Source: an uncultured Lachnospiraceae bacterium
Lineage (GTDB): Bacteria > Bacillota > Clostridia > Lachnospirales > Lachnospiraceae
DNA length: 34,131 bases
Reading direction: 5' to 3'
Assembly: GCA_904395885.1 (NCBI GenBank)
Contig: CAJFOF010000009.1
Span: forward strand, 1-34,131
Shown here: piece by piece, positions 23,722 through 32,514 of the stretch
Position numbering within the stretch: the stretch's first letter is position 1
How the letters are laid out: each line of letters opens with the position of its first letter
Notes under the pieces: model-generated
Database searches by the model: none
Told to the model about the DNA's origin: nothing
What the model saw: only the letters and a program-made list of their open reading frames with translations
Program-made: the position numbers and the translations under genes

Positions 23722-24756
23722 ATGAATCACGATATTGACGTAAAAAAGACACGAATTAACTGTTTCAGACAGTCTAAAGTACCCGGAGAATTCATGCTTC
23801 AGCTCCGTGTTCCGGGCGCTCTGATCGATGCAAAGCATCTGGCTCTCGTTCAGGAACTGTGCCAGAACTACGGCAATGGCACCTTCCACATCGGTATGCG
23901 CCAGACTTTAAACGTACCAGGTATTAAGTATGAGAATATTCCGGCTGTCAATGCAAAGATTAAAGAGTATATCCATGATGTAGACGTAGAGATGTGTGAC
24001 TGCGATATGGAAGCAGATGACAAGGGTTATCCTACCATCGGCGCCAGAAATGTAATGGCATGTATCGGTAACTCCCACTGCATCAAGGCAAACGCCAATA
24101 CCCACGAGCTGGCAAAGAAGATCGAGAAGCTCATTTTCCCCAGCCACTACCATATCAAAGTTTCTGTTGCTGGATGTCCCAATGACTGTGCAAAGGGCAA
24201 CTTCAATGATTTCGGTGTTATGGGTGTGTTCAAAATGGTTTACGACGCAAACCGCTGTATCGGCTGCGGCGCCTGCGTAAGAGCCTGCGAGCATCACGCA
24301 ACAGCAGTTTTGTCCCTGAATGACCATGGAAAGATTGACAAAGATACCTGCTGCTGCGTTGGCTGCGGCGAGTGCGTCATCGCCTGCCCCACCGGCGGCT
24401 GGACCAGAGGAAATACCCATCTGTACCGTGTTACCCTGGGAGGCCGTACCGGCAAGCAGTATCCGCGTATGGGTAAACTGTTCCTCAACTGGGTAACCGA
24501 GGATGTTGTTCTGGGCATGTTTGCCAACTGGCAGAAATTCTCTGCCTGGGTTATGGATTACAAGCCTGAATATCTTCATGGCGGCCATCTGATTGACCGT
24601 GCTGGCTATATGAAGTTCAAAGAGATGATTCTGGACGGCGTTGAGCTGAATCCGGAGGCAAAGGTGGCTGATGAGCTGTACTGGACAGAGGCAGAGCAGA
24701 GAGCTAATATTCATGTAAAGCCAATCTCTCAGCACCACAAGGCAGGTCCACAGTAA
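23722..24756 (+). CDS. asrC: Anaerobic sulfite reductase subunit C (siroheme, catalytic)
   Basis: AsrC is the catalytic siroheme / 4Fe-4S subunit that reduces sulfite to sulfide with six electrons. The coupled-cofactor motif is clear: C114-x5-C120 in ACIGNSHC and C152-x3-C156 in GCPNDC. Between and beyond are two ferredoxin clusters, CIGCGACVRACEHHA and CVGCGECVIACPTGGW. The basic residues of the active-site segment RQTLNVPGI are present. The 344-residue length is normal. It is last in asrA-asrB-asrC, followed by a strong terminator, and the siroheme-branch genes start less than 200 bases downstream. Confidence 0.96.
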   Translation: MNHDIDVKKTRINCFRQSKVPGEFMLQLRVPGALIDAKHLALVQELCQNYGNGTFHIGMRQTLNVPGIKYENIPAVNAKIKEYIHDVDVEMCDCDMEADDKGYPTIGARNVMACIGNSHCIKANANTHELAKKIEKLIFPSHYHIKVSVAGCPNDCAKGNFNDFGVMGVFKMVYDANRCIGCGACVRACEHHATAVLSLNDHGKIDKDTCCCVGCGECVIACPTGGWTRGNTHLYRVTLGGRTGKQYPRMGKLFLNWVTEDVVLGMFANWQKFSAWVMDYKPEYLHGGHLIDRAGYMKFKEMILDGVELNPEAKVADELYWTEAEQRANIHVKPISQHHKAGPQ

Positions 24757-24808
24757 TAGGACAAGCCTGCTGAAGCAGATACCGGGAAACGAAGAAAAGG
24801 GTAAAAAT

Positions 24809-24842
24809 AAAACCAGGGGTTGTACCACGGCCCCTGGTTTTC
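24809..24842 (+). terminator. Rho-independent terminator of asrABC
   Basis: An 11-bp perfect stem AAAACCAGGGG / CCCCTGGTTTT with an 11-base loop ends in a T-run. It separates the asr transcript from hemA. Confidence 0.9.
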
Positions 24843-24878
24843 GTGCAGATTAAGGAATAAGGAATACACGGAATCGGC

Positions 24879-24919
24879 CAGACGGCGTATCTTTGGGATG
24901 AAAGAATCCCAGCCGTCTG
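24879..24919 (+). other. Two-tier hairpin in the hemA leader
   Basis: An outer 8-bp stem CAGACGGC (24879-24886) / GCCGTCTG (24912-24919) encloses an inner 6-bp stem TGGGAT (24894-24899) / ATCCCA (24906-24911), with a one-sided 7-base bulge at 24887-24893. The structure ends 11 bases before the hemA ribosome site at 24931-24934. It does not resemble a standard riboswitch aptamer, lacks a T-run, and could modulate hemA translation or be a protein-binding RNA. Confidence 0.55.
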
Positions 24920-24940
24920 ATCGGGATAATGGAGAATAGT

Positions 24941-26107
24941 ATGTACTGTATAAGCGTCAGCCATAAAAAAGCCCCTGTATCAGTGCGGGAGCGTTTTGCT
25001 TTTTCTCGTGAAGAAAAGGCGGAGCTTTTGAAAAAACTTGGAGACTGCCCGGAAATCAGCGGGGCAGTGGTGCTGTGCACCTGCAACAGGAGTGAATTTT
25101 ACGTTTCCGGAAGCAAAAAAGCGATCGCCTGCCTGCAGGATGCAATCGCAGAATTCAAACAGGTCTGTCTGGAGGACCTTCTGCAGTATTTGAATATATA
25201 CAGCGGCGACCAGGCTGCAGCCCACATTTTTAAGGTGTGCTGCGGGTTGGATTCCATGGTACTGGGCGAGGATGAAATCTTAGGGCAGGTAAAGGATGCA
25301 TACCAGTTGACACTGGAGGAAAAGGCGGGAGATTATGAGATCCACACGGTCTTCCAGAAAGCGATCACCTGCGCGAAAAAGATCAAGACGGACACGAATC
25401 TGTCAAGGACACCAGTATCGGTGGGAACTCTGGTAGCCAACGAAGTATTTCATTTTGAAGGAGATAATGGCCCGCAGCAGACCAAGAAAGTCATCATCAT
25501 CGGCATTACGGGAAAAATGGGCGGGATCATTGCCAAAAATATATTAAGCAAGCCTGGAATTGAAGTCTATGGAACTGTACGCAGCCACAATGCGGAATTT
25601 GAGCTGTCGTGGAAGAGCAGCCGGGTCCATCTCATAGATTACAGCGACCGGTATCAGTATATGGATGAGGCAGATATTATTGTCAGCGCTACTTCCGGCC
25701 CTCATTATACAGTTGTAGAGTCAAAATTGAAACAGGCTTTGAAACACCCGAAGAAACGGCTATTTATCGATGTTGCGGTTCCCATCGATATGGATCCCCA
25801 GATCAAAAATCTGCCGGGAGCAGAGCTGTACGACATTGACTTTTTTGAGCAGTTGTCGAAAGCGAACAACCAGATGAAACGGAAAGAGCTGGGAGCGGCA
25901 AAAGAGATCATGGAAGAAGAACTGGATGAATGTTTAAAAGAGCTGATGTTCCATCCCTGCTTTCAGAAAATGGGTGAGTGGAAAGAAGTGTTTCATCAGG
26001 TTCCGCTGGAGACCATTTTGTACCGCATTCGGGATCATGTAACCAGTGACGAACTGAAAGTGATTATCAAAACATTTGATCAAGTCGGAGACTGGATAAA
26101 AGAATAG
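24941..26107 (+). CDS. hemA: Glutamyl-tRNA reductase
   Basis: HemA reduces glutamyl-tRNA to glutamate-1-semialdehyde, the first committed step of C5-pathway tetrapyrrole synthesis. The catalytic Cys48 sits in VLCTCNRSEFYV, matching Cys50 of the E. coli enzyme; SVSHKKAPVSVRERFAF and GLDSMVLGEDEILGQVKDAY are diagnostic. The NADPH domain has the unusual loop IIIGITGKMG from about residue 185 in place of the common GAGxM form. GGAG six bases before the ATG at 24941 favours it over the ATG at 24929. About 388 residues is slightly shorter than the usual 415-450. It is directly followed by the four-domain siroheme gene. hemL and hemB are not in the window. Confidence 0.93.
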   Translation: MYCISVSHKKAPVSVRERFAFSREEKAELLKKLGDCPEISGAVVLCTCNRSEFYVSGSKKAIACLQDAIAEFKQVCLEDLLQYLNIYSGDQAAAHIFKVCCGLDSMVLGEDEILGQVKDAYQLTLEEKAGDYEIHTVFQKAITCAKKIKTDTNLSRTPVSVGTLVANEVFHFEGDNGPQQTKKVIIIGITGKMGGIIAKNILSKPGIEVYGTVRSHNAEFELSWKSSRVHLIDYSDRYQYMDEADIIVSATSGPHYTVVESKLKQALKHPKKRLFIDVAVPIDMDPQIKNLPGAELYDIDFFEQLSKANNQMKRKELGAAKEIMEEELDECLKELMFHPCFQKMGEWKEVFHQVPLETILYRIRDHVTSDELKVIIKTFDQVGDWIKE

Positions 26108-26115
26108 GAGGAGCA

Positions 26116-29100
26116 ATGGCATATTTCCCATTTTTTACGGATATTGAAGGTCAGGACTGCCTGATTGTCGGAGGCGGGGCAGTGGCACGGAGAAAAGTCG
26201 AGGTCCTTCTGGGATACGGGCCGCATATCACGGTGGTTGCCCCAGAGATCAGCCCGGAAATCCGGCGTTTAAAAGAAGAATTGGCAGACGGAGAAAAATC
26301 CGCCGTACAGATGGTTGAGGGCAGCCTGAATCTGCTGACCAGGCCCTTTCAGATGGAGGATCTGGCCGGAAGGGATTTTGTAGTGGCAGCCACAGAGGAT
26401 GATGGGCTGAACCATAAGATTTCTCAGGCCTGCCGGGATCATAAGATACCGGTCAATGTAGTGGATGTGAAGGAAGAATGCAGTTTTATTTTTCCGTCCA
26501 TCGTTCGGGAGGGAAATCTGGTGGTAGGAATTTCTTCCGGGGGAGGCAGTCCGACCATAACCCAGGAATTAAAGCGGCAGGTGCGGGAACTGATTCCTGA
26601 GGGCTACGGCCGCCTGGTGGACGATCTGGGAAGCTGGAGGGATTATGTCAAGGAGCAGGTGCCTGAGATAGAGGACAGGACCGCTATCTTCAGAAAGCTG
26701 ACAGAGGCGGGAAAAGAGAACGGATGCCGCCTGAACCGGGATCTGGTAGATCAGGTGATCGGCCAGGTCCTGGGGGAGCGGGAAGGACAGTGGAGCAGGA
26801 CCACTGTGCGGATCGGAACCAGAAAGAGCGCCCTGGCCATTGCCCAGACGGAGCTGGTGGCTGATCTGATGAAAGCCAGGTTTCCGGGCCTTAAAGTGGA
26901 ACTGGTGATGAAGCAGACGGTAGGGGATAAAATTCTGGATAAACCTCTCCTGGAATTTGGCGGAAAAGGGGTCTTTGTTTCCGAGTTTGAGGAAGCCCTG
27001 CAGAAGGGAGACATTGATTTTGCTGTCCACAGCGCCAAAGACCTTCCCATGAAGCTGGCCGAGGGGCTGGAGATCGTGGGGGTACCGGAGAGGGAGGACG
27101 TAAGGGATGTGATTGTGACCCGAAAGGACTCTGCTCTGGAAGAAAAAATCAGGAAGCAGGAAGGCATAATCGTGGGTACCTCCAGCCTGCGACGCCAGAT
27201 GCAGATCGAATACCTGGCAGGAGACCTCTGGAACGGAGCTTCTGTTGAATGCCGGAATTTGAGGGGAAATGTCCTGACCCGCCTGGAAAAGCTGGCATCC
27301 GGGGAGTACGACGCCATTATCCTGGCGGCAGCGGGGCTGAACCGTCTGGGCGATCTGCCGGAGCTTGGGCAGTTTAATCTTTCTTATTTGGACTGGACCG
27401 ATATGATCCCCGCCGGCTGTCAGGGGATTTTGGCAGTGGAAGGCAGGAAGGGGAATCCTGTCAACAACATTGCCAGAGAGATTTCGGAGGAAAGCGCCCT
27501 TCTCTCCTTCCGCTTAGAAAGGCGTGTTCTGGCTCTGCTGGAGGCTGGCTGCCATGAACCCATTGGCGTTTGCAGCCGTCCTGACGGGGAAAATCTGGAA
27601 GCCTGGGCCTTTTATGGCGGCAGCCAGGAGAGCGGCGAACAGCCTCGCCGGTCCCACTGGAAAGGGTCAGGAGAGGAATGGGAGGCCGGAGCAGAGAAGC
27701 TGGCGGCTGACCTGAAAAATCAATCTCCATACTCAGGGCGCGTGGGAAGCGTTACGCTGGCCGGAGCGGGGCCGGGGGATCCGGGGCTGATTACGGTCAA
27801 GAGCCTGGCGGCTCTCCGAACCTGTGACACAGTAGTGTATGATTCCCTGGCATCGGAGGAGCTGCTGAGGGAGACAAAGCCGGACTGCAGGAAGATCAAT
27901 GTAGGAAAGCGTGCAGGCCACCATTCTAAGAAACAGGAAGAGATCAATGCGATATTGATCAACGAGGCCAGGATGGGGCGCCAGGTGGTTCGGCTGAAAG
28001 GCGGAGATCCCTTCGTCTTTGGCCGCGGCGGCGAGGAGATCCTGGCCCTTCAGGAGGCAGAGATCCCCTACCAGGTAATTCCAGGCGTGACCTCCCCGGT
28101 GGCTGCTCTGGCATCGGCAGGCATCCCCATTACCCACAGAGGGATCAGCCGCAGCTTTCATGTGGTCACCGGACACACCAGAGACAATGGGATTCCGGTG
28201 GACGTGGAGAAGCTGGCGAATGTTCCCGGAACCCTTGTTTTCCTGATGGGCTTAAATCATCTGGGGAAGATCTGCGACTGCCTGATTCAAAATGGGAAGT
28301 CCCGCCACACCCCTGCGGCGGTGATCCAGAACGGCACGCTCCCGGAACAGCGAACAGTCAGAGGAACTCTGGAGGACATCCAGGAAAAATGTGAGGAGGC
28401 CAAAATCGGCTCTCCGGCTATTATCGTGGTAGGTGAGGCCGCTGCCCTTCATATGGAGGGAACGATGAAGAGACCTCTGGACGGTGTCAGGATTGGTATG
28501 GTTGGCACACCCTCCTTTACCCGGCGTCTCAGTGCGGCCCTGCAGGAAAAGGGCGGGAAGGCAGAGCCGGTGTACACCATGGACGTGCAGGCCTTTCCTG
28601 GTTCCCCTGCCGTGAGACAATGTATGGAAGAGCTGGACACCTACACGTGGGCGGCATTCACCAGCGCCAACGGTGTCAGGCTGTTTTTTGACATGGTGAT
28701 GGAAAGCGGAAAAGACATGCGGGCCTTTGGCCGGATGAAAGTGGCTGCAGTTGGCCCCGGGACGGCTAAAGAATTAGAAAAACACGGAATCCGGGCAGAC
28801 TATATTCCGCCGGAATACTGCACAGAGTCTCTGGCAGAGGGGCTGGTCAAAATCCTGAAAGAGCACGACAGACTCCTGATTCCCAGGGCGTTAAAAGGTT
28901 CCTTGGAGTTAGCGCGTATTCTGGAAGAGGCAGGTATTTCCTACAGTGATATTCCCGTCTACGATGTATGTGGAAAAGATACAGAGAGAGAACCGCTCAG
29001 AGAGCGTCTGTCAGGTCTGGATTACCTGATATTTGCCAGTGCTTCCGGTGTAAACAGCTTTTTGGATGCATTGGAAAAGGCGGAGCCGGGCAGAGAGATT

Positions 29101-29250
29101 CTTGACAGTATCCGGCTGGCCTGCATCGGAGATGCTACGGCAAAAGCCCTGGCAGACAGAGGAAAGAGAGCGTCTGTCACGGCAAGGAAGTTCAGCATAG
29201 ACGGACTGACAGAGGAGATTTGCCGGGACTGTAAGCCATTGTTTATATAA
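26116..29250 (+). CDS. Four-domain siroheme/uroporphyrinogen enzyme (Met8-HemC-CobA-HemD fusion)
   Basis: One uninterrupted 1044-residue frame holds four enzymes. Residues 1 to about 215: precorrin-2 dehydrogenase/ferrochelatase-like domain (IVGGGAVARRKVEVLL, SSGGGSPTITQELKR). About 229-540: porphobilinogen deaminase HemC (RIGTRKSALAIAQ, AVHSAKDLPM, and Cys479 in EAGCHEPIGV for the dipyrromethane cofactor). About 543-785: uroporphyrinogen-III C-methyltransferase (LAGAGPGDPGLIT, VVYDSLAS, RLKGGDPFVFGRGGEE, IPGVTSP, GIPITHRG). About 786-1044: uroporphyrinogen-III synthase HemD (AAFTSANGVRLFF, VAAVGPGTAKEL, IFASASGVNSFL). Together they could take porphobilinogen to precorrin-2 and towards siroheme, the cofactor of AsrC encoded upstream. 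The start is 8 bases after hemA, with AGGAGG. CobA-HemD fusions are known in clostridia; four together is notable. Confidence 0.93.
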   Translation: MAYFPFFTDIEGQDCLIVGGGAVARRKVEVLLGYGPHITVVAPEISPEIRRLKEELADGEKSAVQMVEGSLNLLTRPFQMEDLAGRDFVVAATEDDGLNHKISQACRDHKIPVNVVDVKEECSFIFPSIVREGNLVVGISSGGGSPTITQELKRQVRELIPEGYGRLVDDLGSWRDYVKEQVPEIEDRTAIFRKLTEAGKENGCRLNRDLVDQVIGQVLGEREGQWSRTTVRIGTRKSALAIAQTELVADLMKARFPGLKVELVMKQTVGDKILDKPLLEFGGKGVFVSEFEEALQKGDIDFAVHSAKDLPMKLAEGLEIVGVPEREDVRDVIVTRKDSALEEKIRKQEGIIVGTSSLRRQMQIEYLAGDLWNGASVECRNLRGNVLTRLEKLASGEYDAIILAAAGLNRLGDLPELGQFNLSYLDWTDMIPAGCQGILAVEGRKGNPVNNIAREISEESALLSFRLERRVLALLEAGCHEPIGVCSRPDGENLEAWAFYGGSQESGEQPRRSHWKGSGEEWEAGAEKLAADLKNQSPYSGRVGSVTLAGAGPGDPGLITVKSLAALRTCDTVVYDSLASEELLRETKPDCRKINVGKRAGHHSKKQEEINAILINEARMGRQVVRLKGGDPFVFGRGGEEILALQEAEIPYQVIPGVTSPVAALASAGIPITHRGISRSFHVVTGHTRDNGIPVDVEKLANVPGTLVFLMGLNHLGKICDCLIQNGKSRHTPAAVIQNGTLPEQRTVRGTLEDIQEKCEEAKIGSPAIIVVGEAAALHMEGTMKRPLDGVRIGMVGTPSFTRRLSAALQEKGGKAEPVYTMDVQAFPGSPAVRQCMEELDTYTWAAFTSANGVRLFFDMVMESGKDMRAFGRMKVAAVGPGTAKELEKHGIRADYIPPEYCTESLAEGLVKILKEHDRLLIPRALKGSLELARILEEAGISYSDIPVYDVCGKDTEREPLRERLSGLDYLIFASASGVNSFLDALEKAEPGREILDSIRLACIGDATAKALADRGKRASVTARKFSIDGLTEEICRDCKPLFI

Positions 29251-29312
29251 GATCAAGACAGAACGATACAATCTGGTATGATGGATATCGGATGAGTTCC
29301 GGTCTGCAAAAC

Positions 29313-29326
29313 AAAACATTTGTTCG
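29313..29326. promoter_or_regulatory. LexA/DinR-like SOS box upstream of uvrA
   Basis: AAAAC-ATTT-GTTCG resembles the Gram-positive SOS box CGAAC-N4-GTTCG; the right half is perfect and the left has two mismatches. It sits 7 bases before the -35 region of the predicted uvrA promoter, and uvrA is a usual SOS gene. Confidence 0.5.
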
Positions 29327-29333
29327 ATTCTTG

Positions 29334-29362
29334 TTGCGTCCAGTAAGGATATGTGATATACT
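29334..29362 (+). promoter_or_regulatory. Promoter of uvrA
   Basis: TTGCGT (29334-29339), a 17-base spacer and TATACT (29357-29362) preceded by TGA, giving an extended -10. A leader of about 115 bases follows. Confidence 0.7.
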
Positions 29363-29483
29363 AAGGTCACTTAACGAGATCTTCTGCGAGTTGTGTGGAC
29401 GCTAGAAAATTCCTGATAAGGCAGTCTGGGGCCCTGCACCGTGGGAATACTGATAACAGTATAAAAAAGGAGTACAGTAAGAC

Positions 29484-32315
29484 ATGGCAAAGCAGTATAT
29501 TAAGATACGGGGCGCCAATGAACATAATTTAAAGAATATTTCCCTGGATATCCCCAGAAATGAGCTGGTGGTTCTGACCGGACTTTCCGGCTCCGGGAAA
29601 TCCTCTTTGGCATTTGATACGATCTATGCGGAAGGACAGAGGCGCTATATGGAGTCTCTGTCTTCTTATGCCAGACAGTTTCTGGGGCAGATGGAGAAGC
29701 CGGATGTGGAGAGCATTGAGGGACTTTCACCGGCAATTTCCATTGACCAGAAATCTACCAACCGAAATCCGCGGTCTACAGTGGGAACGGTGACAGAGAT
29801 TTACGACTATATGCGTCTTTTATACGCCAGGATCGGAATTCCTCACTGCCCCAAATGCGGCAGGGAGATCCGCAAGCAGACGGTGGATCAGATGGTGGAC
29901 CAGCTCATGACTCTGCCGGAGCGAACCAGAATCCAGCTTTTGGCACCTGTGGTCCGGGGGAGAAAGGGCGAGCATGTAAAAGTGCTGGAGAGCGCCCGCA
30001 GGAGCGGCTATGTGAGAGTGCGGATCGACGGCAATCTCTACGAACTGTCAGAAGAGTTCAAGCTGGAAAAGAATATCAAGCATAACATTGAGATCGTTGT
30101 GGACCGTCTGATCATCCGGAAGGGCATCGAAAAGCGTATGACGGATTCCATTGAATCTGTGATGGCGCTGTCCGGCGGCTTGATGATCGTGGATGTGACG
30201 GACGGAGAACCGCTGAATTTCAGCCTCAGTTTTGCCTGCCCGGACTGTGGTATCAGCATTGACGAGGTGGAACCGCGGAGCTTTTCTTTCAATAATCCTT
30301 TCGGGGCTTGCCCGGAGTGTGTGGGCCTGGGATATAAGATGGAGTTTGATGAAGATCTGATGATTCCGGATAAATCCCTCAGTATTATGGAAGGGGCGAT
30401 TGCTGTTTTGGGGTGGCAGTCCTGCACGGACAAGGGAAGCTTTACCCGGGCGATATTGGATGCCCTCTCAAAGGAATACCACTTCAGCCTAGATACGCCT
30501 TTCCAGGACTATCCAAAAGAAATCCATGACATCTTGATTTACGGGACCGGAGGTCATGAGATAAAGGTTCATTATAAAGGCCAGCGCGGGGAGGGCGTTT
30601 ACGATGTTGCATTCGAGGGATTGCTGAGCAATGTGGCCCGCCGTTACCGGGAAACCTATTCGGAGGCATCAAAGGCCGAGTATGAGACGTTCATGCGGAT
30701 TACCCCCTGTCCGGTCTGCAAAGGCCAGAGACTGAAAAAAGAATCCCTGGCTGTCACGGTTGGGGATAAAAATATCTACGAGGCCACCAACATGTCCATA
30801 ACCAAATTCCGGGATTTTCTGGACGGACTGAAGCTGACCCCTATGCAGGAAACCATCGGCGCCCAGATCCTGAAAGAGATCCGAGCCAGGGTGACCTTCC
30901 TGATCAATGTGGGATTGGACTACCTGGCCATGTCCCGCGCCACCGGAACCCTGTCCGGCGGGGAGGCTCAGAGAATCCGCCTGGCCACCCAGATCGGTTC
31001 CGGGCTGGTGGGTGTGGCCTATATTCTGGATGAACCCAGCATCGGTCTGCATCAGAGGGATAATGATAAACTGCTTCAGACGCTGATCCATCTGAGAGAT
31101 CTGGGAAACAGCGTCCTGGTGGTGGAGCACGATGAAGACACCATGCGGGCAGCAGACTTTATCGTAGATATCGGTCCCGGCGCAGGCGAGCACGGCGGAG
31201 AGGTCGTGGCAGCGGGAACGGCCGAGCAGATCATGGAATGCAAAGAATCCATTACAGGAGCTTACCTCAGTGGCAGACTGAAGATCCCGGTTCCCGCCGA
31301 GCGGAGAAAGCCGACGGGATGGCTCACCGTCCGGGGGGCAAAGGAAAACAATCTGAAGAACATTGACGTCTCCTTCCCCCTTGGGATTATGACCTGTGTG
31401 ACCGGCGTGTCCGGCTCCGGAAAAAGTTCCCTGGTCAATGAAATTCTGTACAAAGCCTTAGCGAAAAAACTGAACCGGGCCAGAACGATCCCGGGGAAAT
31501 ACGATAAGATTGAAGGAATCGAGCAATTGGACAAGATCATCGCAATCGATCAATCCCCCATTGGGCGCACTCCTCGCTCTAACCCAGCGACCTATACAGG
31601 AGTCTTTGACCTGATCAGGGATCTGTTCGCTTCCACCACAGATGCCAAGGCAAAAGGGTACAGCAAGGGACGCTTCAGTTTCAACGTCAAAGGCGGCAGA
31701 TGCGAGGCCTGCAGCGGCGACGGCATTATCAAGATTGAGATGCATTTCCTGCCGGACGTCTACGTACCCTGCGAGGTCTGCGGAGGAAAGCGCTACAACC
31801 GGGAAACCCTCGAAGTAAAATATAAAGGCAAAAGTATCTATGATGTGCTGAATATGACAGTGGAAGAGGCACTGCAGTTCTTTGAGCATGTTCCCACCAT
31901 TGCCCGGAAGATCCAGACTCTCTATGACGTAGGCCTGTCCTACATCAGACTGGGCCAGCCTTCCACGGAACTGTCCGGCGGGGAGGCCCAGAGAATTAAG
32001 CTGGCAACAGAGCTGAGCAAAAGGGGAACAGGCAAGACCATCTATATCCTGGATGAGCCGACCACGGGACTTCACTTTGCCGATGTCCATAAACTCATAG
32101 AAATTCTCCGCCGCCTGTCCGAAGGCGGAAACACGGTGGTGGTTATTGAGCACAATCTGGATGTGATCAAAACTGCGGATTACATTATCGATATCGGTCC
32201 GGAAGGCGGGGACGCAGGCGGGACTGTGATCGCAAAGGGAACGCCTGAGGAAGTAGCCGCCCAGCCGGCATCTTACACCGGTCAGTATGTCAAAAAGTAT
32301 CTGGATGTCCGGTAA
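29484..32315 (+). CDS. uvrA: Excinuclease ABC subunit A
   Basis: UvrA is the damage-sensing ATPase of nucleotide excision repair. The 943-residue protein has two ABC modules, each split by insertions: Walker [14 protein letters not shown] (from about residue 31) and [13 protein letters not shown] (about 640), two LSGGEAQRI(R/K)LAT signatures, and Walker [11 protein letters not shown] and [10 protein letters not shown]. Zinc-module cysteines are present (CPKCGRE; CPDCG...[18 protein letters not shown]...CEVCGGKR). The length is standard. An AAGGAG site precedes the ATG. No uvrB or uvrC neighbour lies in the window; guaA follows after its own promoter. Confidence 0.98.
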   Translation: MAKQYIKIRGANEHNLKNISLDIPRNELVVLTGLSGSGKSSLAFDTIYAEGQRRYMESLSSYARQFLGQMEKPDVESIEGLSPAISIDQKSTNRNPRSTVGTVTEIYDYMRLLYARIGIPHCPKCGREIRKQTVDQMVDQLMTLPERTRIQLLAPVVRGRKGEHVKVLESARRSGYVRVRIDGNLYELSEEFKLEKNIKHNIEIVVDRLIIRKGIEKRMTDSIESVMALSGGLMIVDVTDGEPLNFSLSFACPDCGISIDEVEPRSFSFNNPFGACPECVGLGYKMEFDEDLMIPDKSLSIMEGAIAVLGWQSCTDKGSFTRAILDALSKEYHFSLDTPFQDYPKEIHDILIYGTGGHEIKVHYKGQRGEGVYDVAFEGLLSNVARRYRETYSEASKAEYETFMRITPCPVCKGQRLKKESLAVTVGDKNIYEATNMSITKFRDFLDGLKLTPMQETIGAQILKEIRARVTFLINVGLDYLAMSRATGTLSGGEAQRIRLATQIGSGLVGVAYILDEPSIGLHQRDNDKLLQTLIHLRDLGNSVLVVEHDEDTMRAADFIVDIGPGAGEHGGEVVAAGTAEQIMECKESITGAYLSGRLKIPVPAERRKPTGWLTVRGAKENNLKNIDVSFPLGIMTCVTGVSGSGKSSLVNEILYKALAKKLNRARTIPGKYDKIEGIEQLDKIIAIDQSPIGRTPRSNPATYTGVFDLIRDLFASTTDAKAKGYSKGRFSFNVKGGRCEACSGDGIIKIEMHFLPDVYVPCEVCGGKRYNRETLEVKYKGKSIYDVLNMTVEEALQFFEHVPTIARKIQTLYDVGLSYIRLGQPSTELSGGEAQRIKLATELSKRGTGKTIYILDEPTTGLHFADVHKLIEILRRLSEGGNTVVVIEHNLDVIKTADYIIDIGPEGGDAGGTVIAKGTPEEVAAQPASYTGQYVKKYLDVR

Positions 32316-32381
32316 CCGGTATTGCCAAACATTATCCGGCTTTTCCGCAAGATTTTTGTGCATTTTTTTCATAAAAATTTC

Positions 32382-32410
32382 TTGCTATTTCGACAGCTAT
32401 CGCATATAAT
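32382..32410 (+). promoter_or_regulatory. Promoter of guaA
   Basis: TTGCTA (32382-32387), 17-base spacer, perfect TATAAT (32405-32410), about 105 bases before the guaA start. Confidence 0.8.
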
Positions 32411-32430
32411 AAATATGTACCAAAGATAAG

Positions 32431-32471
32431 AAAGAGATTGTACCTAGCTGTGCAATCTCTTTAACTTTTTA
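32431..32471 (+). terminator. Terminator-like hairpin in the guaA leader (possible attenuator)
   Basis: A 13-bp stem (32431-32443 with 32450-32462, one wobble) with a 6-base loop is followed by AACTTTTT. It begins only about 14 bases after the predicted guaA transcription start, so it would stop most transcripts before the gene unless overridden. No purine-riboswitch aptamer is seen between promoter and stem. Confidence 0.65.
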
Positions 32472-32514
32472 TGTCGAAAGCCGGTTGTTCGGAAGCCGGT
32501 AAAAGGAGCCTCTT

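Noticed and set aside
22826-24828. Long minus-strand open frames opposite asrB and asrC
   Set aside because: They lie wholly opposite well-supported asr genes and show no protein family features.
26116-29250. The four-domain ORF as an artefact joining separate genes
   Set aside because: The frame is open throughout, linkers are in frame without internal ribosome site plus start combinations that I could identify, and fusions of some of these domains are known in clostridia.
31458-32372. Long minus-strand open frame opposite the uvrA 3' end
   Set aside because: It is a shadow of uvrA codon usage; uvrA motifs are continuous and no minus-strand start signal is present.
32411-32514. Guanine/xanthine riboswitch before guaA
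   Set aside because: The conserved purine-aptamer core is not present; only a terminator-like hairpin is seen.
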